Shown here: positions 20,690-33,116 of the stretch, piece after piece | Numbering within the stretch: the first letter of the stretch is position 1 | Layout: every line of letters begins with the position of its first letter | NCBI GenBank assembly: GCA_950097015.1 | Contig: CATNEN010000039.1 | Location: 5,844,501-5,908,500 of the forward strand | Length of the DNA stretch: 64,000 bases | DNA from: Macrostomum hystrix | Lineage: Eukaryota; Platyhelminthes; Macrostomidae | Direction of reading: 5' to 3' | Translations under genes and position numbers: made by a program | The notes under the pieces: generated by a model | The model's input: only the letters and a program-made list of their open reading frames with translations | Told to the model about the DNA's origin: nothing | Databases searched by the model: none

Positions 20690-21577
20690 ACGCTCGTAGC
20701 AGACACCACTCAAGGTAAAGCTAGCACTTTTGTTTTGTGTAAAATAAAATGTTTTTTTTAATGGAATATTTCACTTTGTTTGCAGCATTTTATTTCTGAA
20801 GCTTTTCTAAACGCTCGTTCTGAGCAGACAGTTGACAATAGCCAAAGCAATTAAGATTGAAAACTGTGCTCAGCAACATTTAATTTGACAATACTTCAGT
20901 CGGCACTCAGAGGCGCCCACTTCCCACCTGAGCTAAGAGATTCACTTAGTTGCCAAGCACAGGCCCACACTCCTAAGGCAGGGGCATATAGTTGAATTGA
21001 ATTAAAAGCCTCAATTAACTTACAATTATGTCTTCTTGCTTCGTTTCACTTTCATTCTTCACCAATAGAATGTAAATCTTTTCCTGAAGTGTTGCAATTC
21101 TTTCTTCTTTCAATTGTTGTGCCAAGCGTTTTCACTGCAGTAACAGCACAGCGGTTAAACCCAAAACCAGGTGGTCTGGCCAGCGTGAGCACTCTCACTA
21201 ATCAAAAGCCAATGAGGAAAGACATTTCTCAATTCATTCTCAGTGCCCGTGTGCGAGTCTATTCTTGTGGTTGTGAGAACATGCAGTGAGAACATGCGGC
21301 GCACCCAATAGTAACTAAAATACTAAGTTGCGCTGGTAAGGCACCGATTTATTTTCTTGCCCAATCTCTGTGCGATTGTCAGATGGAAACCGGTGGAGTA
21401 TAAGGAGGCCAGCAATAATCTCATCGATTATTAATAGCCAGACTAGAGTAAATTGCGCGGTCAGTCCACGCCTGGCTGCAGCCGACAGCACTTGTACGCT
21501 CAAATAGTAGAGTGAGACATTGACTCTCTGGTTTTATAGGTGATTACTCGTGAGCTTAGGGGCTTTGCAGAATACGA
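20690..21577. other. Gene-free stretch and 5' flank of the next gene
   Basis: No coding exon was recognised. GGGGCTTTGCAG (21559-21570) is a good acceptor-like site 7 bases before the start codon. It could join a leader exon in cis or by trans-splicing. Confidence 0.35.
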
Positions 21578-24500
21578 ATGCAGACTCGATCTGTCAGCCT
21601 TATCTTTAACAGCGGCAACACCAGCGTCAGCTGTGAGAGTCTCAGCGAGTTCGAAGATGAGAGCGTCTCGGGACGTCCGCCAACCATGACGGGCGCGGCA
21701 GCTGTCACAGCGCCACCGAATAGGCGACAGCAGCAGCGCTCTTTGCCTATGCATCAGAGGAACAACTTGAAGATGCGGCAGCAGCGCACTCAGTCGGACG
21801 CATCGCTTGTCTCGCTGCCGCGTATCATTTCGCATGAGGCAGCAGCAGCCAACGCCGCCGCCGCCGGTCCGACAGCAACACCGTCGCGTGGCGAAGCATC
21901 TGTACGTCGCCTGCTTCACCTACCGGCTGTAGCTCGCGTCTACCAGGAGTTCAAAGCCACGTTCGAGTACAAGCAGCTGTTCGGCCAGGCACCTCGAGTT
22001 TACATACCGTTTGTGGAGGCTGCGGTGTTTGAACCGCGCTACCTGACACCTGTCGAGAAGCGGGGCCAGCAGTATATCTTTCCGGGATGGTGCTACGGCT
22101 GCCGCCTTTGCCTCGGCTGCTTGCACCTCACGCGACCTCAGTAAGTAATTCCCTTCTTTTCTTTGTTTGCTGCACTGTTGAAAAAGCTTGTGTAGATTAA
22201 TAAGTTCAAAAGGACATCTAAAGACACAAATCGACTACCCTGAATCGCTGGCAGTCTTCACCAGGACAAGGCGGCTTCGCGTCGTCTACAGGCTGACAAG
22301 CAGCTGGCCAGCCGCGAGCTGACAGCCTCGATGGAGCTACTGCTTAATGGTGGGCGTCGGGCAACCTTGTCAAGCGAGACAGACGAAAATAGTTGAGTTT
22401 TGATTTTATCACAAAAGCATAAAAACAATTCAATAAAATATTGGTATATTCTCCTTTCTCTAAACTCACCTCATCCATTAAACGATTGCTCTCATTTTGG
22501 CAGTAATTTCGCTGCCTGACTGGGTGGTCAAGGAGATAGAGGATTACTACACGGAGACGGGCATAACACGAAAAACGACGCCAACGGATGTCGATCTGAA
22601 GAAGGCGCGCGTCAGTGTGGATCAAGATCGGCCTAAAGACTTCTACATCGGAATGCTTCAACACCAGCTTGGCGGGTGCAGCAGTCCGCGGACACTCGGT
22701 GGAAGCGACCGCGGAGTCGAATCTCCCGCTGACGAGCAGTCGGTCGGGCTCAATGGAGACATCAGCAGTGAGGACGAAGTTTTGAACGACCTGGAGGGCG
22801 ATGGCCGCGTAATCAAGGTCACCGTTAGCCGGCACAGGACAAATGACAAGAAGGAGGCAGAAGGAAGCGGTGCAGACGATGACGCAGAAGAGACAGACGG
22901 TGAGAGAAGGGGCAGAAAGGGACTGGACTTTGTGACAAGGATGTGATGGCTCTGTCAGCCTACTATTTAACAACCTGCATGTGCATGAAGTTTTTCTCTG
23001 AATCCAAAAGCTCACAAAGTCGTTCACAAAAGCGAAGCTGTCTAAACAATAGTCAATCCAGCTACAACTCTTCGATTCTTTTCATAATTGACTCTCGATC
23101 AGCGTCAAGCGAGCAGGACGATCCGGCGGTCCGAATCTACGACAGACAGCGGCGGCGTCGCAGTCGTCGCCGCCACCGCAGGGCGTGCGCTCGCGCAAGC
23201 ACGCGCCTGTCAACGGTTCCATCGTTGGCGGACTTGGAGGAAGACCGACAGAGTAGCAGCGAGGAGGATGTCAGCGAGACAGACGATGACAATTCAGAGG
23301 CTGGAGCTGGCGGCAAAGTTCGGTTCAAAATTCGCAGGCGCAATTTCGTCCTTTACAAAGGTTTTACAACTAAACATCTAAAAACTTACTTTAAAATCAA
23401 CCAGAAGCATTAAATGTGTCAATGAAATTATGACTTCAGTAGTCATGCGCGCTTCAAATTATAACCAAAACTTTTGCTAGACCAAAGCGAGGTAGATAAC
23501 TCTCGCTTGACGAAGTCTTCCCAGCATCGTCTGTTGCCATTTCCATGGCCGAGGCGATTCGCCAGTCTGAGCGGGGATTTAGCGGTCTGGTGGCCGCAGC
23601 TGCAGGTTGACAACCTTTCTGGTAACCTATGCATAGGCTGTCTATGCAAACTTGCTTTCTTTAGAGAAACCATTTCTTCGAGTATAGTTTATACTTACCC
23701 GTCCCCAGTAGAGATAGCACAAGCGCTTTGAAATATCTCCAGTAGATTTTTGTTGTTCCCTATAATTTGAGACTAGAGCGCTTACAAGGTTTGTTTACCA
23801 ATATTTTGTTTACCTATTTGTGTCGTATCTTTTATCTCCACGTCACAGCTCACCATTCGTCCCATCGGAAACATTCTTACATAATGTTGTTTTCGTTCGA
23901 AAATTATCTGACGTTCATTCCATGTATCTCGTAGTGTAGTTTTTTGGAAGTTAAAAACGAGAGAGAAAAGATTGCTACAGTTAAACCACATTGTCAATAT
24001 GGTGAAGTTAAAAAATTAGATTTACCTTGCACATAATAAAATCAAAGCAAAATAGTGCTTTTAACTTTGCAATTAACATGTTTATTGGAATCAGTACCAC
24101 ATCTAAATAAACTTTTTTCAGAGCCACACTTCTTCAGGCCGCGTCACAAGAAGAAGCTCACCATTCCACGAGATCCGTTTTCTAAGAACCGGCAATTTAA
24201 AATGGTGCGCCAGTCGATGATCACGCCTATTTCGTCCGGTAGAAAGCTCGATTTTATCACTACATCGAGGGAGACGAAAAGAAAGGTTTGATTGCTTTAT
24301 TTAATTGCCTACTAGATTGTATTTTCGTCGTTGCATGTTTAAGAGTTAGTACAAAACTTAGTACAAACGTAGGGCCTAGGGCTTAAGCCCTCAAGGGCTT
24401 AAATTGCACGACAAGCCGCTATATCCCCAATCGAATGTGGCTTCAACGAAGAACCAAGAATACCGACCATCGTGGGAGAGGAATGCGCACTAACCGCTTT

Positions 24501-27500
24501 GCCACTCACACACCCAAAATAAACTTCATTAATTGGAAACCTTCAACGAAAATCTTTAGAAATCCCGTAAAGTACTTTAAAAATAAAATGTATGCAATCC
24601 TTTGTACCTCACAAAACAGGAGCTGAAGCAGTTCAAGCTGAAGCCGAGAAACTCCGAGGAGAACCGCGGGGACTGGACGCCTCCGAAGCGAACTCCGTTT
24701 TCTATGAAAGTCTCAGCCCATCGAGGAAATGCGTAAGAAAATTTTTTTATAATCAAGTGTGCTTTTATCTTAATACATTCTTATCGAAACATTTTAGGAC
24801 TCAAGAAAAATTGCAGTCGAAAGTTTCTGCTCCAGGTGAGCATATTGTGCTTTCAGCCGAAAATTATCTCTTTTTTTCAGAAACAGCAGCATAATTTACA
24901 AATATCTTCGCTACGCAAGGCATTTGACAGGATTCATTAATTTAGTTTTCTGCATTCTTTAACTTTCAGAGCCGCAGCTACCTGTAATTGAAGGTGAGAT
25001 TGGCAGCGTCGTCTTCGATGAGCTATCAGCTAACAACCAACGCGCTAACATTGATGCTAACCAAACTAACAGCAAAGCTAACCATGCAAAGCAGATTCAG
25101 CGTCTAGCAGAGGAAGACGGACCTATGGAATCTTCCAAATCGTCTCAAAATTATGAGAAGAGTCGTGCCGCTTATTCTATAGTCACCCAGAGTAAGAAAC
25201 CGACAACTGGAACAAGCACAACACAGACTAAAGCCGCGAAGATAGATTTAGACAAAAGTCTTAACGCGAGGCAACTTGAAATGCAGACGACAATGCAGCA
25301 AAAGCAGCAGCAGCGGGAGCTTCAGAGCCAGTCGATGCCTAATTTTGGCTTGGGAGAAAGAAGTCTTCTTGGACCTCAACATAACGCAGGAATATCCTTA
25401 ACGCCGGACATTCGCTCGGTGCAGCATTCTCAGAACAAATCAAATTCGCGACTCAGCAGGAGTGTCACGTCATTAGCTGAATTCTACAACGTCACGAGAA
25501 GTACAGCGATAGTCGGAAAAGTTTCAGCGCTACTGTCGCTCGGAGCCGGGCCTTCAAGTGTTGGCCCCTCTAGTTCAGTCAGAAAGGCGGCCGTTGGCGG
25601 TGCAGTTGGTTTTGTTGCGAAATGGGCGGATTGGGAGTTTCAACAGTCACAACTGCAGGCTACAAGAATTGGTATGCCACTAATCACACTAATGATTTTA
25701 TCCACACACTGCGTACCCTTCACAGAGCAGGCGCCTCTCGCACTAAGGTACTTGAGCACGATTTCGCAACGGGCCAAGTTCATCTGGGGCGCAGCCGCGG
25801 AGAGAAGGCTTGGTGGCTTGTCGTACAATTTATGCCTCATGAGGCCCAACCCCCAAATAAATTCAGATTTACACACCTGTGTGAGTTTCTACCTGTGTAC
25901 AATATCTGTGTGGTTATTGTGCCTAAAATAAGCGTAATGGGTAGAATTTCCTCTCAAATTGTCTGGTTATGGCTAATTGGGAACATCAAAGCCTTAGAAC
26001 AGCAGGGTTTTGAGTCATTTTGTACTTTTTTCGTGAAACGTATTCTTGCTAAATGGGGTTAAAAAGCGAGCCTTGTGAAATACTCGTAAGCAACAGAAGG
26101 GTGGGACTGGGACAGCAATAGATGGAGTCCTCAAGTACACGGGTAAGCCAATTCCGCCACAATGGTTTTACAACCGACCAGACCGGGTCCGATTTGAATT
26201 TCTTGCCCGCTTTCTCGAGTTTAAGAAAATATTTTTCTCTGCTTACGATTATATACGAAAGCTGCATTCATATCTAAATATTTTTACCCGCTTTTGGCAA
26301 GCAGAAAAATGCTTGCTCACAAAGCAAGTCGAATGGTTCACGTTTCAAGCTTACTACTACTGATAATAACTGGCAAAACTTTTTCTAAAACAAAAACTAT
26401 CACGATAGTTGATTACACTTAACTCACTTCGCTGATAAAAATAATGAAGCAATAGCTCCAGCAGCAAGACGGAAGCAGCAGAATCGTCAGGCACAAGGTA
26501 ACTCAAATTGATCGAATCATAACTGCAGTTGTCTCCGTGCTTTGCGTCATTGCTTCTGTGGTTGGTGTGTCGAACATAGAAAACCCAATGAGTTTTGCTG
26601 TCTCAAAGTACCTACCAATGTACCTGTGTCTAGTGGTCTTTCTTGCTTAGAGACCTTCTCAAATCGAGCATATGTTTTTGGAAATATTTTTTCCGAAGAT
26701 ATCTTTATATCCAATTTATTTCTTTTATTTTTTGGTTTAAGTTATATAGGCCTTTTTAAACTTTAATTTTCAGTTATTCGTGACACTACTTATATAAACG
26801 AATATAAACTCAATAGCCTCTGATCGTAAAAAAAATTTTCCGCTCAAACTTTTTTGGCCGACACTTGACCTTAGTCTGGACTAATTTTTTTTAAACACTT
26901 TTACTTGATTAGATTGCTTTACTTCTCATCAGAAGTCGATAAGTTGCATTGTTCGTTATTCGGAAATTTATTCGCGCTTCGCATCAATTGTCTAGAGGCA
27001 CAAGAAGAGCATATTCATCAGCCAGCGTCTGTGGTCAAGCTCCAAAAGACTCGGCGTCGCATTCATCCGCCGATGCCGACGCCACCTCCGCCAGTGACAG
27101 CCGATGATCTTCTGCCTGAATCGATGCGACAAACAAGAGAGAGGCAGAAGCGAGAGAAGCCCGCGAGAGAAGGCGTCGCTGCCGTCAAGCTGTGGGGCCA
27201 GCGGATGGAGTCCTCTGAAGAGGAGGTCGACGACGAGTCGCCGTCGCCGACGCCACCGCCGCCGACGCCACCGCCAAAGACACCCTCTATGACTCCACCA
27301 CCACTGCCACCACCGCCTCCACTGCCAACAACCGCGGCTCCGCCACCACCGAGGCTGCTGAAGGTAGTGCCAAAGTAATGCAGCAGTTTTTATTTTACTT
27401 GATAGAACAGGATAATAATAAGCTGTAATAAATACAATAATGCAATAATAACAATGAGTCTTTGTACTTAAGCTTAAGATACAACGACAAATACTTTTTT

Positions 27501-27653
27501 CGCGTCAATCCGTTTTAGTCGGAAACAAAGAGCTTTGTGGGCGGCTCGCCAATAGCTCTGGATTTGCCACGCAGTCCGGAGACCGCCGTCTCCAGAATGC
27601 AGCGACAGAAGCCGCGAAGGAGGCCCAGGTGCAGCGCTCGGCATTTTTTATGA
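21578..27653 (+). CDS. Eleven-exon gene of unknown function, low-complexity protein
   Basis: Phase-consistent exons: 21578-22140, 22255-22349, 22504-22899, 23103-23360, 24122-24285, 24620-24732, 24798-24835, 24970-25671, 26450-26497, 26996-27363 and 27519-27653, giving about 959 residues. No domain was recognised. Visible features are a Ser- and Ala-rich N-terminus, a compact segment with FGQAPRVYIPFVEAAVF, an Asp/Glu-Ser-rich middle, an Arg-rich run (RRRRSRRRHRR), Gln-rich stretches in the 702-nt exon, and a proline-rich C-terminus (TPPPPTPPPKTPSMTPPPLP). If exon 10 is read through the donor at 27363, the protein ends VVPK at 27378, where AATAAA (27427-27432) follows. If spliced, it ends at 27653. 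A possible extra micro-exon (26116-26142) also fits the phase. Introns 5 and 8 carry SINE fragments. The next gene starts 0.7 kb downstream on the same strand. Confidence 0.6.
24385..24515 (-). mobile_element. SINE family B, head fragment (minus)
   Basis: GGCTTGTCGTGCAATTTAAGC and the tRNA-like head region (GGCAAAGCGGTTAGTGCGCATTC on minus) are present; the 3' half is missing. It lies in an intron of the gene at 21578-27653. Confidence 0.6.
25765..25960 (+). mobile_element. SINE family B, body fragment (plus)
   Basis: GGGGCGCAGCCGCGGAGAGAAG, GCTTGTCGTACAATTTATGCC and ACACACCTGTGTGAGTTTC match the family B body. The tRNA-like head is missing. It begins about 90 bp after the donor of the 702-nt exon. 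Confidence 0.75.
27427..27432 (+). terminator. Candidate poly(A) signal (AATAAA)
   Basis: It lies 49 nt after the TAA of the read-through form (27376-27378), so it would end a short isoform. Confidence 0.4.
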
Positions 27654-28370
27654 TAGTTTTTATTACTTTTAGCTAGCTTTTACCTCAATACAAGTAGATC
27701 TTGTTCAAAAGCAGCGGGGTCTTGTTTTAGCTTCCTCTATTTTTATTTGAATAATTCAGCGATGACAATAGTCTGTTCTGACAGGTGAGAGAATAGGCAC
27801 AACAAGAAGTCGCGACAGACTAAGCATTTTTCATATGCCGTACAGCTTTTCCTCTCAGTAGAAGACGTTTAGTTAGTTTCTGGCAAAGTCAGTTCCATCA
27901 AGCTAAAACCTGGGCCAGTGTTTCAGGGATAGAAATTTTAGTCTCAAACTGTAGTGTAACCAAGTAAGAGAAAGAGTGACCGTCGCAATTTTCCATCAAA
28001 TCAATTGATGCACGCGGCCTAACGAGGCTCTGCGCCCCCTCAGCGCCACTATTGGCGGGCCTCATTTTCTTGCAGCGAGAAGGGAAAAAAAGAATGCTTT
28101 CCGCATTGATCGACAGGGAAGCCTCGCTTAACTCACGAGGCTGGGCGCTAGACTTGACTAGGGACAAGAAGTGTCTCTGAAGGGGCTCCAGGTAACTCAC
28201 TCCCACTTCCTTGTTTATTGGCTCCACGTTTGGCTGAGCGTCAATGCACAAGAGAAAACTGAAGCTCTCATACTAGTTGAGGCTGCTGTTTAAAACAGCG
28301 TTTTTAGCAGAAGTAAGCTTTACATAGTTCGCAGTTGCCCCCCGTCCTTGCAATTATTGGCTTCGCTGCC
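27654..28370. other. Intergenic stretch between two plus-strand genes
   Basis: A 117-codon minus frame (28251-27898) looks mildly protein-like but starts with TTG and has no recognisable feature. Nothing else was supported. Confidence 0.35.
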
Positions 28371-31098
28371 ATGTCCACACTAAAGTCCAAATGGCGCGCT
28401 GGCGCTATGGTTTCCAGACTGCAGCCATCACCGAAAAAGCCACCGACAACAGTTCCAAAGCCGCAACCTAAAGAAGAGCCAGCAATCAGCCGACCGAAGG
28501 ACAGTCTTGACTATCTAGCGAAATATTGCATCGTACACGCACATAGAATTCCTGCCTACGAAACAGCGTTCAAGCGAGCCGTTGTTAAGCAGCGCTTTCG
28601 CTACGACCCGTATAGAGAGATTGTTCGCGAAGCTGCAGAGGCAGCTGGTGGTGGTGGCAGCGGCGGGATGGTATGGTGGCCACCACAGGAATCGACACAG
28701 CCGGCTGCCGAAATGGCTCCTGTTGAAGCAGAATCACGCGAGATGTCATCTTTAATAGCAGATGGACGTGAACACGATGATTCTAGAGAGGCCGGCAGCG
28801 CGAGCGGGACTAGGGCTGCTTCCGCTAGCCGCCTGTCCACCGAGGAGATCTACCGGCTCCAGCTCCGACGCCAGGTTGGCACAATGCAAGCTGGTGATCG
28901 GCTGCTCGAGGCAATGCGGCAGAGGCTGGAGGCTTCATTGCCTCCGACTGTGCCAGTGAGTTGAGAAACTACTATTGATTTTTAGGTTCAGTAAACTTTT
29001 GGTTCAGAACAGCATCCTAACGAGGCTCTTTCAGGCTGCTAATCCAACGGACTGCGAGTTGGCCAAACTGAAATTCATTTTGGACTCGTTAACAGAACGA
29101 CTGGCGAAAACTAACGAGGAAATCCGGAAAATAAATGGTAGATGTTTGAGCTTCAATATAAATGTAACATAGAGTTAAGGGGGTTAGGGAATATTTTTTT
29201 AATTTATTATAAACACAATTCTTTCAGATACCGAAATACAGATAGTGGCTGGCATGGCCAGAGAAAAGTTTTGGGACTGCATTCCACTGCCGGATGATGA
29301 GCCGCAACCAGCGAAGCTTCAAGCCGGCGCTGAAGATCCTCCAAAGTTAAGACGGCGCCAGCAGCGAAGGCCGGGCGGTAAGATGGACCGCGAAGAGGCT
29401 ATTCGAATTAAGCGGCTAGTGGCCGGACTGCCCAGTGAGACGGTGGTGCAGATGCTGACGCCAAAGCAACTTGGAGAGGTATAATGGTGCATGTGTTATA
29501 TACTTTCTTGCTAATTTAAATTCTAAAACAGACATTAGGAATGGCTTACTGAGGCTAAAATGTCTATGGAACCCCGAAGTGGGGGCTCTGCCCCACACCC
29601 CCCGTCTCTGACTCTGAAAGTATAGCTTGGGCAAAAACGTCTATGGTACAATAAAATTGATACCCAAGCTTTGCGGGCGTCATTGAAAAATCCTCGGGCG
29701 CTCTGGCTATTAACTGCCCGCAAGAAAATTACCGAGCATTAAAAAGCGCTTCATAACGAGCCCCATACCTTTTTCGCCATGAATTGGCTCGTTTCCGGTC
29801 CTGAGTTATTAAGTTGTCCTTGGTCGGTATATATTCTTATATTAATTCATCTATGGACATTAACGGGCAAGACTTTATGCCCGCCGGGCAAAAAGGTCAT
29901 GGTACAATAGATCATCTCATCTTGGCACTTTATTATTTTAAAACATACAATTAATCCTGAATTTTGTTGAGTGAAATATTGTTTGGTTTGTTGACTTTAT
30001 ATAGTCTTGCTACTGTCTGTCACTATTTTTTTTCGTATTTTCAATATGGAACTTCCAGTATTCCACCTCTTTACATATATTGTAATGTAAATGTTGGACA
30101 GCAAAATGTCTCTCTTTGCAGCTGAAGGCCGCCAAATCACTTCGGCAGCTGACTTCGCAGTTGCATCGATGCCAGCATCGGGCGGAACAGCTGGCTGGCC
30201 GCATCGCCGAGACCAAGGAGGAGATTCGCCGGCTGACACTTTTCGGCAACACCGTCTTTGTTGAGGAGCAGCTGGAGCCGAGTCGGAAGCAGGCCGGAAG
30301 CGCGGCCTTCGTTCGCGAACAGTCACTGTTGTACCAGAAGCTCCACCCCGCAATCGACCTTGAGTTAAACATCGACCTAGTTGAAGAAGCTCTGCAGGAT
30401 ATTAATGGCCATCTAATCACCAAGCAGGAGATGCAGTATGTTTATCACATACTGAAGCTACCGGCCAGGACTCGAGTCAACTTCCGACTGTTCAGCGTGA
30501 TTGCCGCGCTCAGCGAAAAGGTTGTGCAGCTTGAGTGAGTTCACTACGTTTCTCAAGTACACTTACGAGCTAGCTCGTATTGAGAGTAGCTACTCGTATT
30601 TGAAGGTGGTGAAGATACGTCAGACACCAGTTTATGACCCTGTTAAGAAACCTCTTACCAAAATGTGTTACTATTTAGACCGATCATTCGCAAGATGGTG
30701 AACAAAATGAACTTCGACGCTCTAGACTACAAGCTGGAGAAGTGCAAGGAAATGTTCTTCCTGCTAGACGACCTCGATGACAAGGCTCCAACAGGATCTA
30801 TCACAGTTGATAGTCTGGCAATCGAACTGTTGGCGGGGAACCTCAAGGATGAGCACGTTGGATCGGTGAGCGCCATTGTTGCTGTGCTTAGAGAATTCTT
30901 AGAGAATGTTTTAGAGAGCCATGAATACTGAAGTAATTATTTGCTACTCTTCTGTTCTCGCATCAGGTAATAAAAAAATTCAACCGTGAGAAAAAAGGAT
31001 ACATCGACTTCCTGGACTACCTGACCTACGTGCCATTGTTCCTGGAAATTCACGAGCGAATTGTAGCTAATCCGCTCAATTCAGAGGCCGCCTGGTGA
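28371..31098 (+). CDS. Six-exon protein with degenerate C-terminal EF-hands
   Basis: Exons 28371-28955, 29035-29137, 29228-29478, 30122-30534, 30679-30865 and 30967-31098 join in phase to 556 residues. The N-terminus is basic and proline-rich, followed by SLDYLAKYCIVHAHRIPAYE. The middle is helical and charged, probably coiled coil (LTERLAKTNEEIRKIN; LHRCQHRAEQLAGRIAETKE). The last two exons hold an EF-hand pair. The first loop (LDDLDDKAPTGSITVDSL) has an insertion, and the second (NREKKGYIDFLD) has Asn at position 1 and Lys at position 5, so calcium binding is doubtful. I do not recognise the family; a cytoskeletal or ciliary role is only a guess from the coiled-coil plus EF-hand layout. The start is the ATG at 28371, chosen because the frame upstream has no ATG. 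AATAAA at 31421 may end the transcript. Confidence 0.7.
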
Positions 31099-31420
31099 CG
31101 CGGCATCGATAGAGGAGTCGAGTGCTTTTGGCTTGCTCTTGACGACTTTTTTTGGTTATATTGTTTTGTGTTGCTACTGAAGTTCAAATCTGTCTTGTTT
31201 CGGGCAGTGGTACATATTACGCCATCAAGTTTAGTACGAAAAGGCGATGTTCTAAAGTTATATTTGAAAAATATCATTTTAAGCATAAAAACTAAGCTTA
31301 TTAGGCGGAGAATCGTGGACAGATCAGATATGGTACGAGCTATGTTATCCTCATGCTATTACTACCAACTAGAACCAAAAAGCGAATATAAAGTGCTCCA
31401 GAATTATTTATTTAATACTA

Positions 31421-31426
31421 AATAAA
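31421..31426 (+). terminator. Candidate poly(A) signal (AATAAA)
   Basis: It lies about 320 nt after the stop of the EF-hand gene, followed by an A-run. Confidence 0.4.
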
Positions 31427-31624
31427 AAAACTCTATGGTGAATAAGAGAACTATTTTCCGCAAAAAAGTTTAAACGTAAATTTGTTTTGAATGTCAAATT
31501 TATTTAAATATGTTTAACTAATTAATTAAGACTTAAGTCTGGAGAACTCTGTCTATTAAATTTGATTAGATTTGTTGGTAGTTGAACCGTAATGAAATAT
31601 CGAAAGCTTATAGGCTTACAGAAG

Positions 31625-31990
31625 GGGGTCGGTGGCAGAGCGGTAATCGCGTTTGCCTCTCGCACCAAGGTCCCTAAGATCGATTCCACATTTATTTGGG
31701 GCGCAGCCACGGAGAGAAGGCTTAAGGGCTTGTCGTGCAATCTACGCCCTTATGGGCCAACCTCCAAGGCACAGTTCGAGTGTACACTGCCTGACGATGA
31801 GAAAGTCAGGGCAGATGTACACACGTGTGTGAGCGTATTCCTGCGTACAGTATCTGTGTGCTTGTGTGGTCAGGAGTCAGCAAAATGGGCAGAATTGCCT
31901 CCTCGCTGGCTGCGGGTCTAGTGTCACTAAATTATGTGCCACTGCCCACAGCCCTCCTGCAATTATTACTATTATTATTATTATTAGGCT
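31625..31990 (+). mobile_element. SINE family B, fullest copy (plus)
   Basis: The tRNA-like head GGTGGCAGAGCGGTAATCGCG (A-box region) and AAGATCGATTCC (B-box region) is followed by the full body and the tail CCCTCCTGCAATTATTACTATTATTATT. This copy shows the complete layout, about 360 bp with an ATT-repeat tail. Confidence 0.9.
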
Positions 31991-33110
31991 TACAGAAAAA
32001 TGTTCTTTTGACTGGAGTTAGTTCGAAGCTTACAAGCGCTAGTAGCAGATGCCCTCATAGACCGAGTTTCTCAGAGGTCCGCCGCATCGTTGGGAAGCTG
32101 CTTCAGCGATGAAATCCTTGATGCAATCGGTGACATTAGCGGGCCCATCCAACTGCGTTCCGAAGTTGCAAAACCGGCCAACGGAGCGGACTCGACTGCA
32201 ATTCTCCAGTGTCAGGCCTTGATTAGGGACGGCACAAAAACGCCGGATCAGTTACTAAATCACTGAATGGACCAAGAGGTTTGACTCCCTAAAAGCAGTC
32301 ATGTCTCGATTGGTATTTGTGTCGTTCATGAAGCAGCCAAGATAATGATAGACGATGGCGGCAGAAGCTGAGGCCTAATGCATAGTCACGACTGCGATTC
32401 ACATATTGAATCATTTGACAATGCAGTCTACAAGGTTGACCAGCTCAATGCGAGAAAACATCTTTAAACATTTTTTGATAGTTTGAAAAACTGAAAAAAG
32501 GAGCAAAATACTCATGTTGGGATTTTTAAGTCAAGAAAATGTGGACTTCTCTAGCTTGTATCTGGGCTCGATAGCTCTGCCCCGAGTATACAACGCTGAG
32601 GCCATAGATTAACCGGCATGTGAAATCAATTGCGGATCCCCTGTGAGAGGGGATCTGCTGGCATCCGCCTGTCATTCATTCACTTGTAATGTCTATGGTC
32701 AAAACTGGGTGGACCAGGGAAGAGAGAAGAAGTCCCGCCTACTCTATCAGGCTTGAAAAGCATGGCTTCGTTTTATTTCTATTATCTAATCCAGTCCTGG
32801 GGCCAATTTTATAAAGCCTTGATCATAGATAAAAATCTATGGAACCGTTGATTTTATCATGTGCCACTTTTATAAAGAAGTGATAAAAATCTGACCACTG
32901 CGGGCATCCTGCCACAGACATATCGCGCTGTTGCAGAGATAGGATAAATTGATTTTATAAAACTTGTATCGGCCCACCATTGATGAAAAACTAGCGATAA
33001 AATCATAAGATTTTTAATTCTGCTTGTGACTAGGATAAGTCTTCATAATCATCATGGATTTTATTCAACTTTGGAATGTCGAGGACGAGGCGTGCTCCTC
33101 GAGTTTTCAT
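31991..33110. other. Gene-free stretch, probably transposon-derived
   Basis: No gene was seen. GTCTATGG occurs at 32691. The segment 32800-33040 has repeated TTTTATAAA and GATTTTATC motifs like the subterminal parts of Harbinger-type elements. A plus frame at 33054-33317 is antisense to a better-supported minus frame and is not called. Confidence 0.4.
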
Positions 33111-33116
33111 TCCTCG

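Noticed and set aside
27898-28251. 117-codon minus frame between two genes
   Set aside because: No ATG at its start, no recognised feature and no splice context; it may be chance.
31825-32112. Plus frame over a SINE copy, and similar frames at the other family B copies
   Set aside because: They derive from the SINE body, which is open by chance in several frames.
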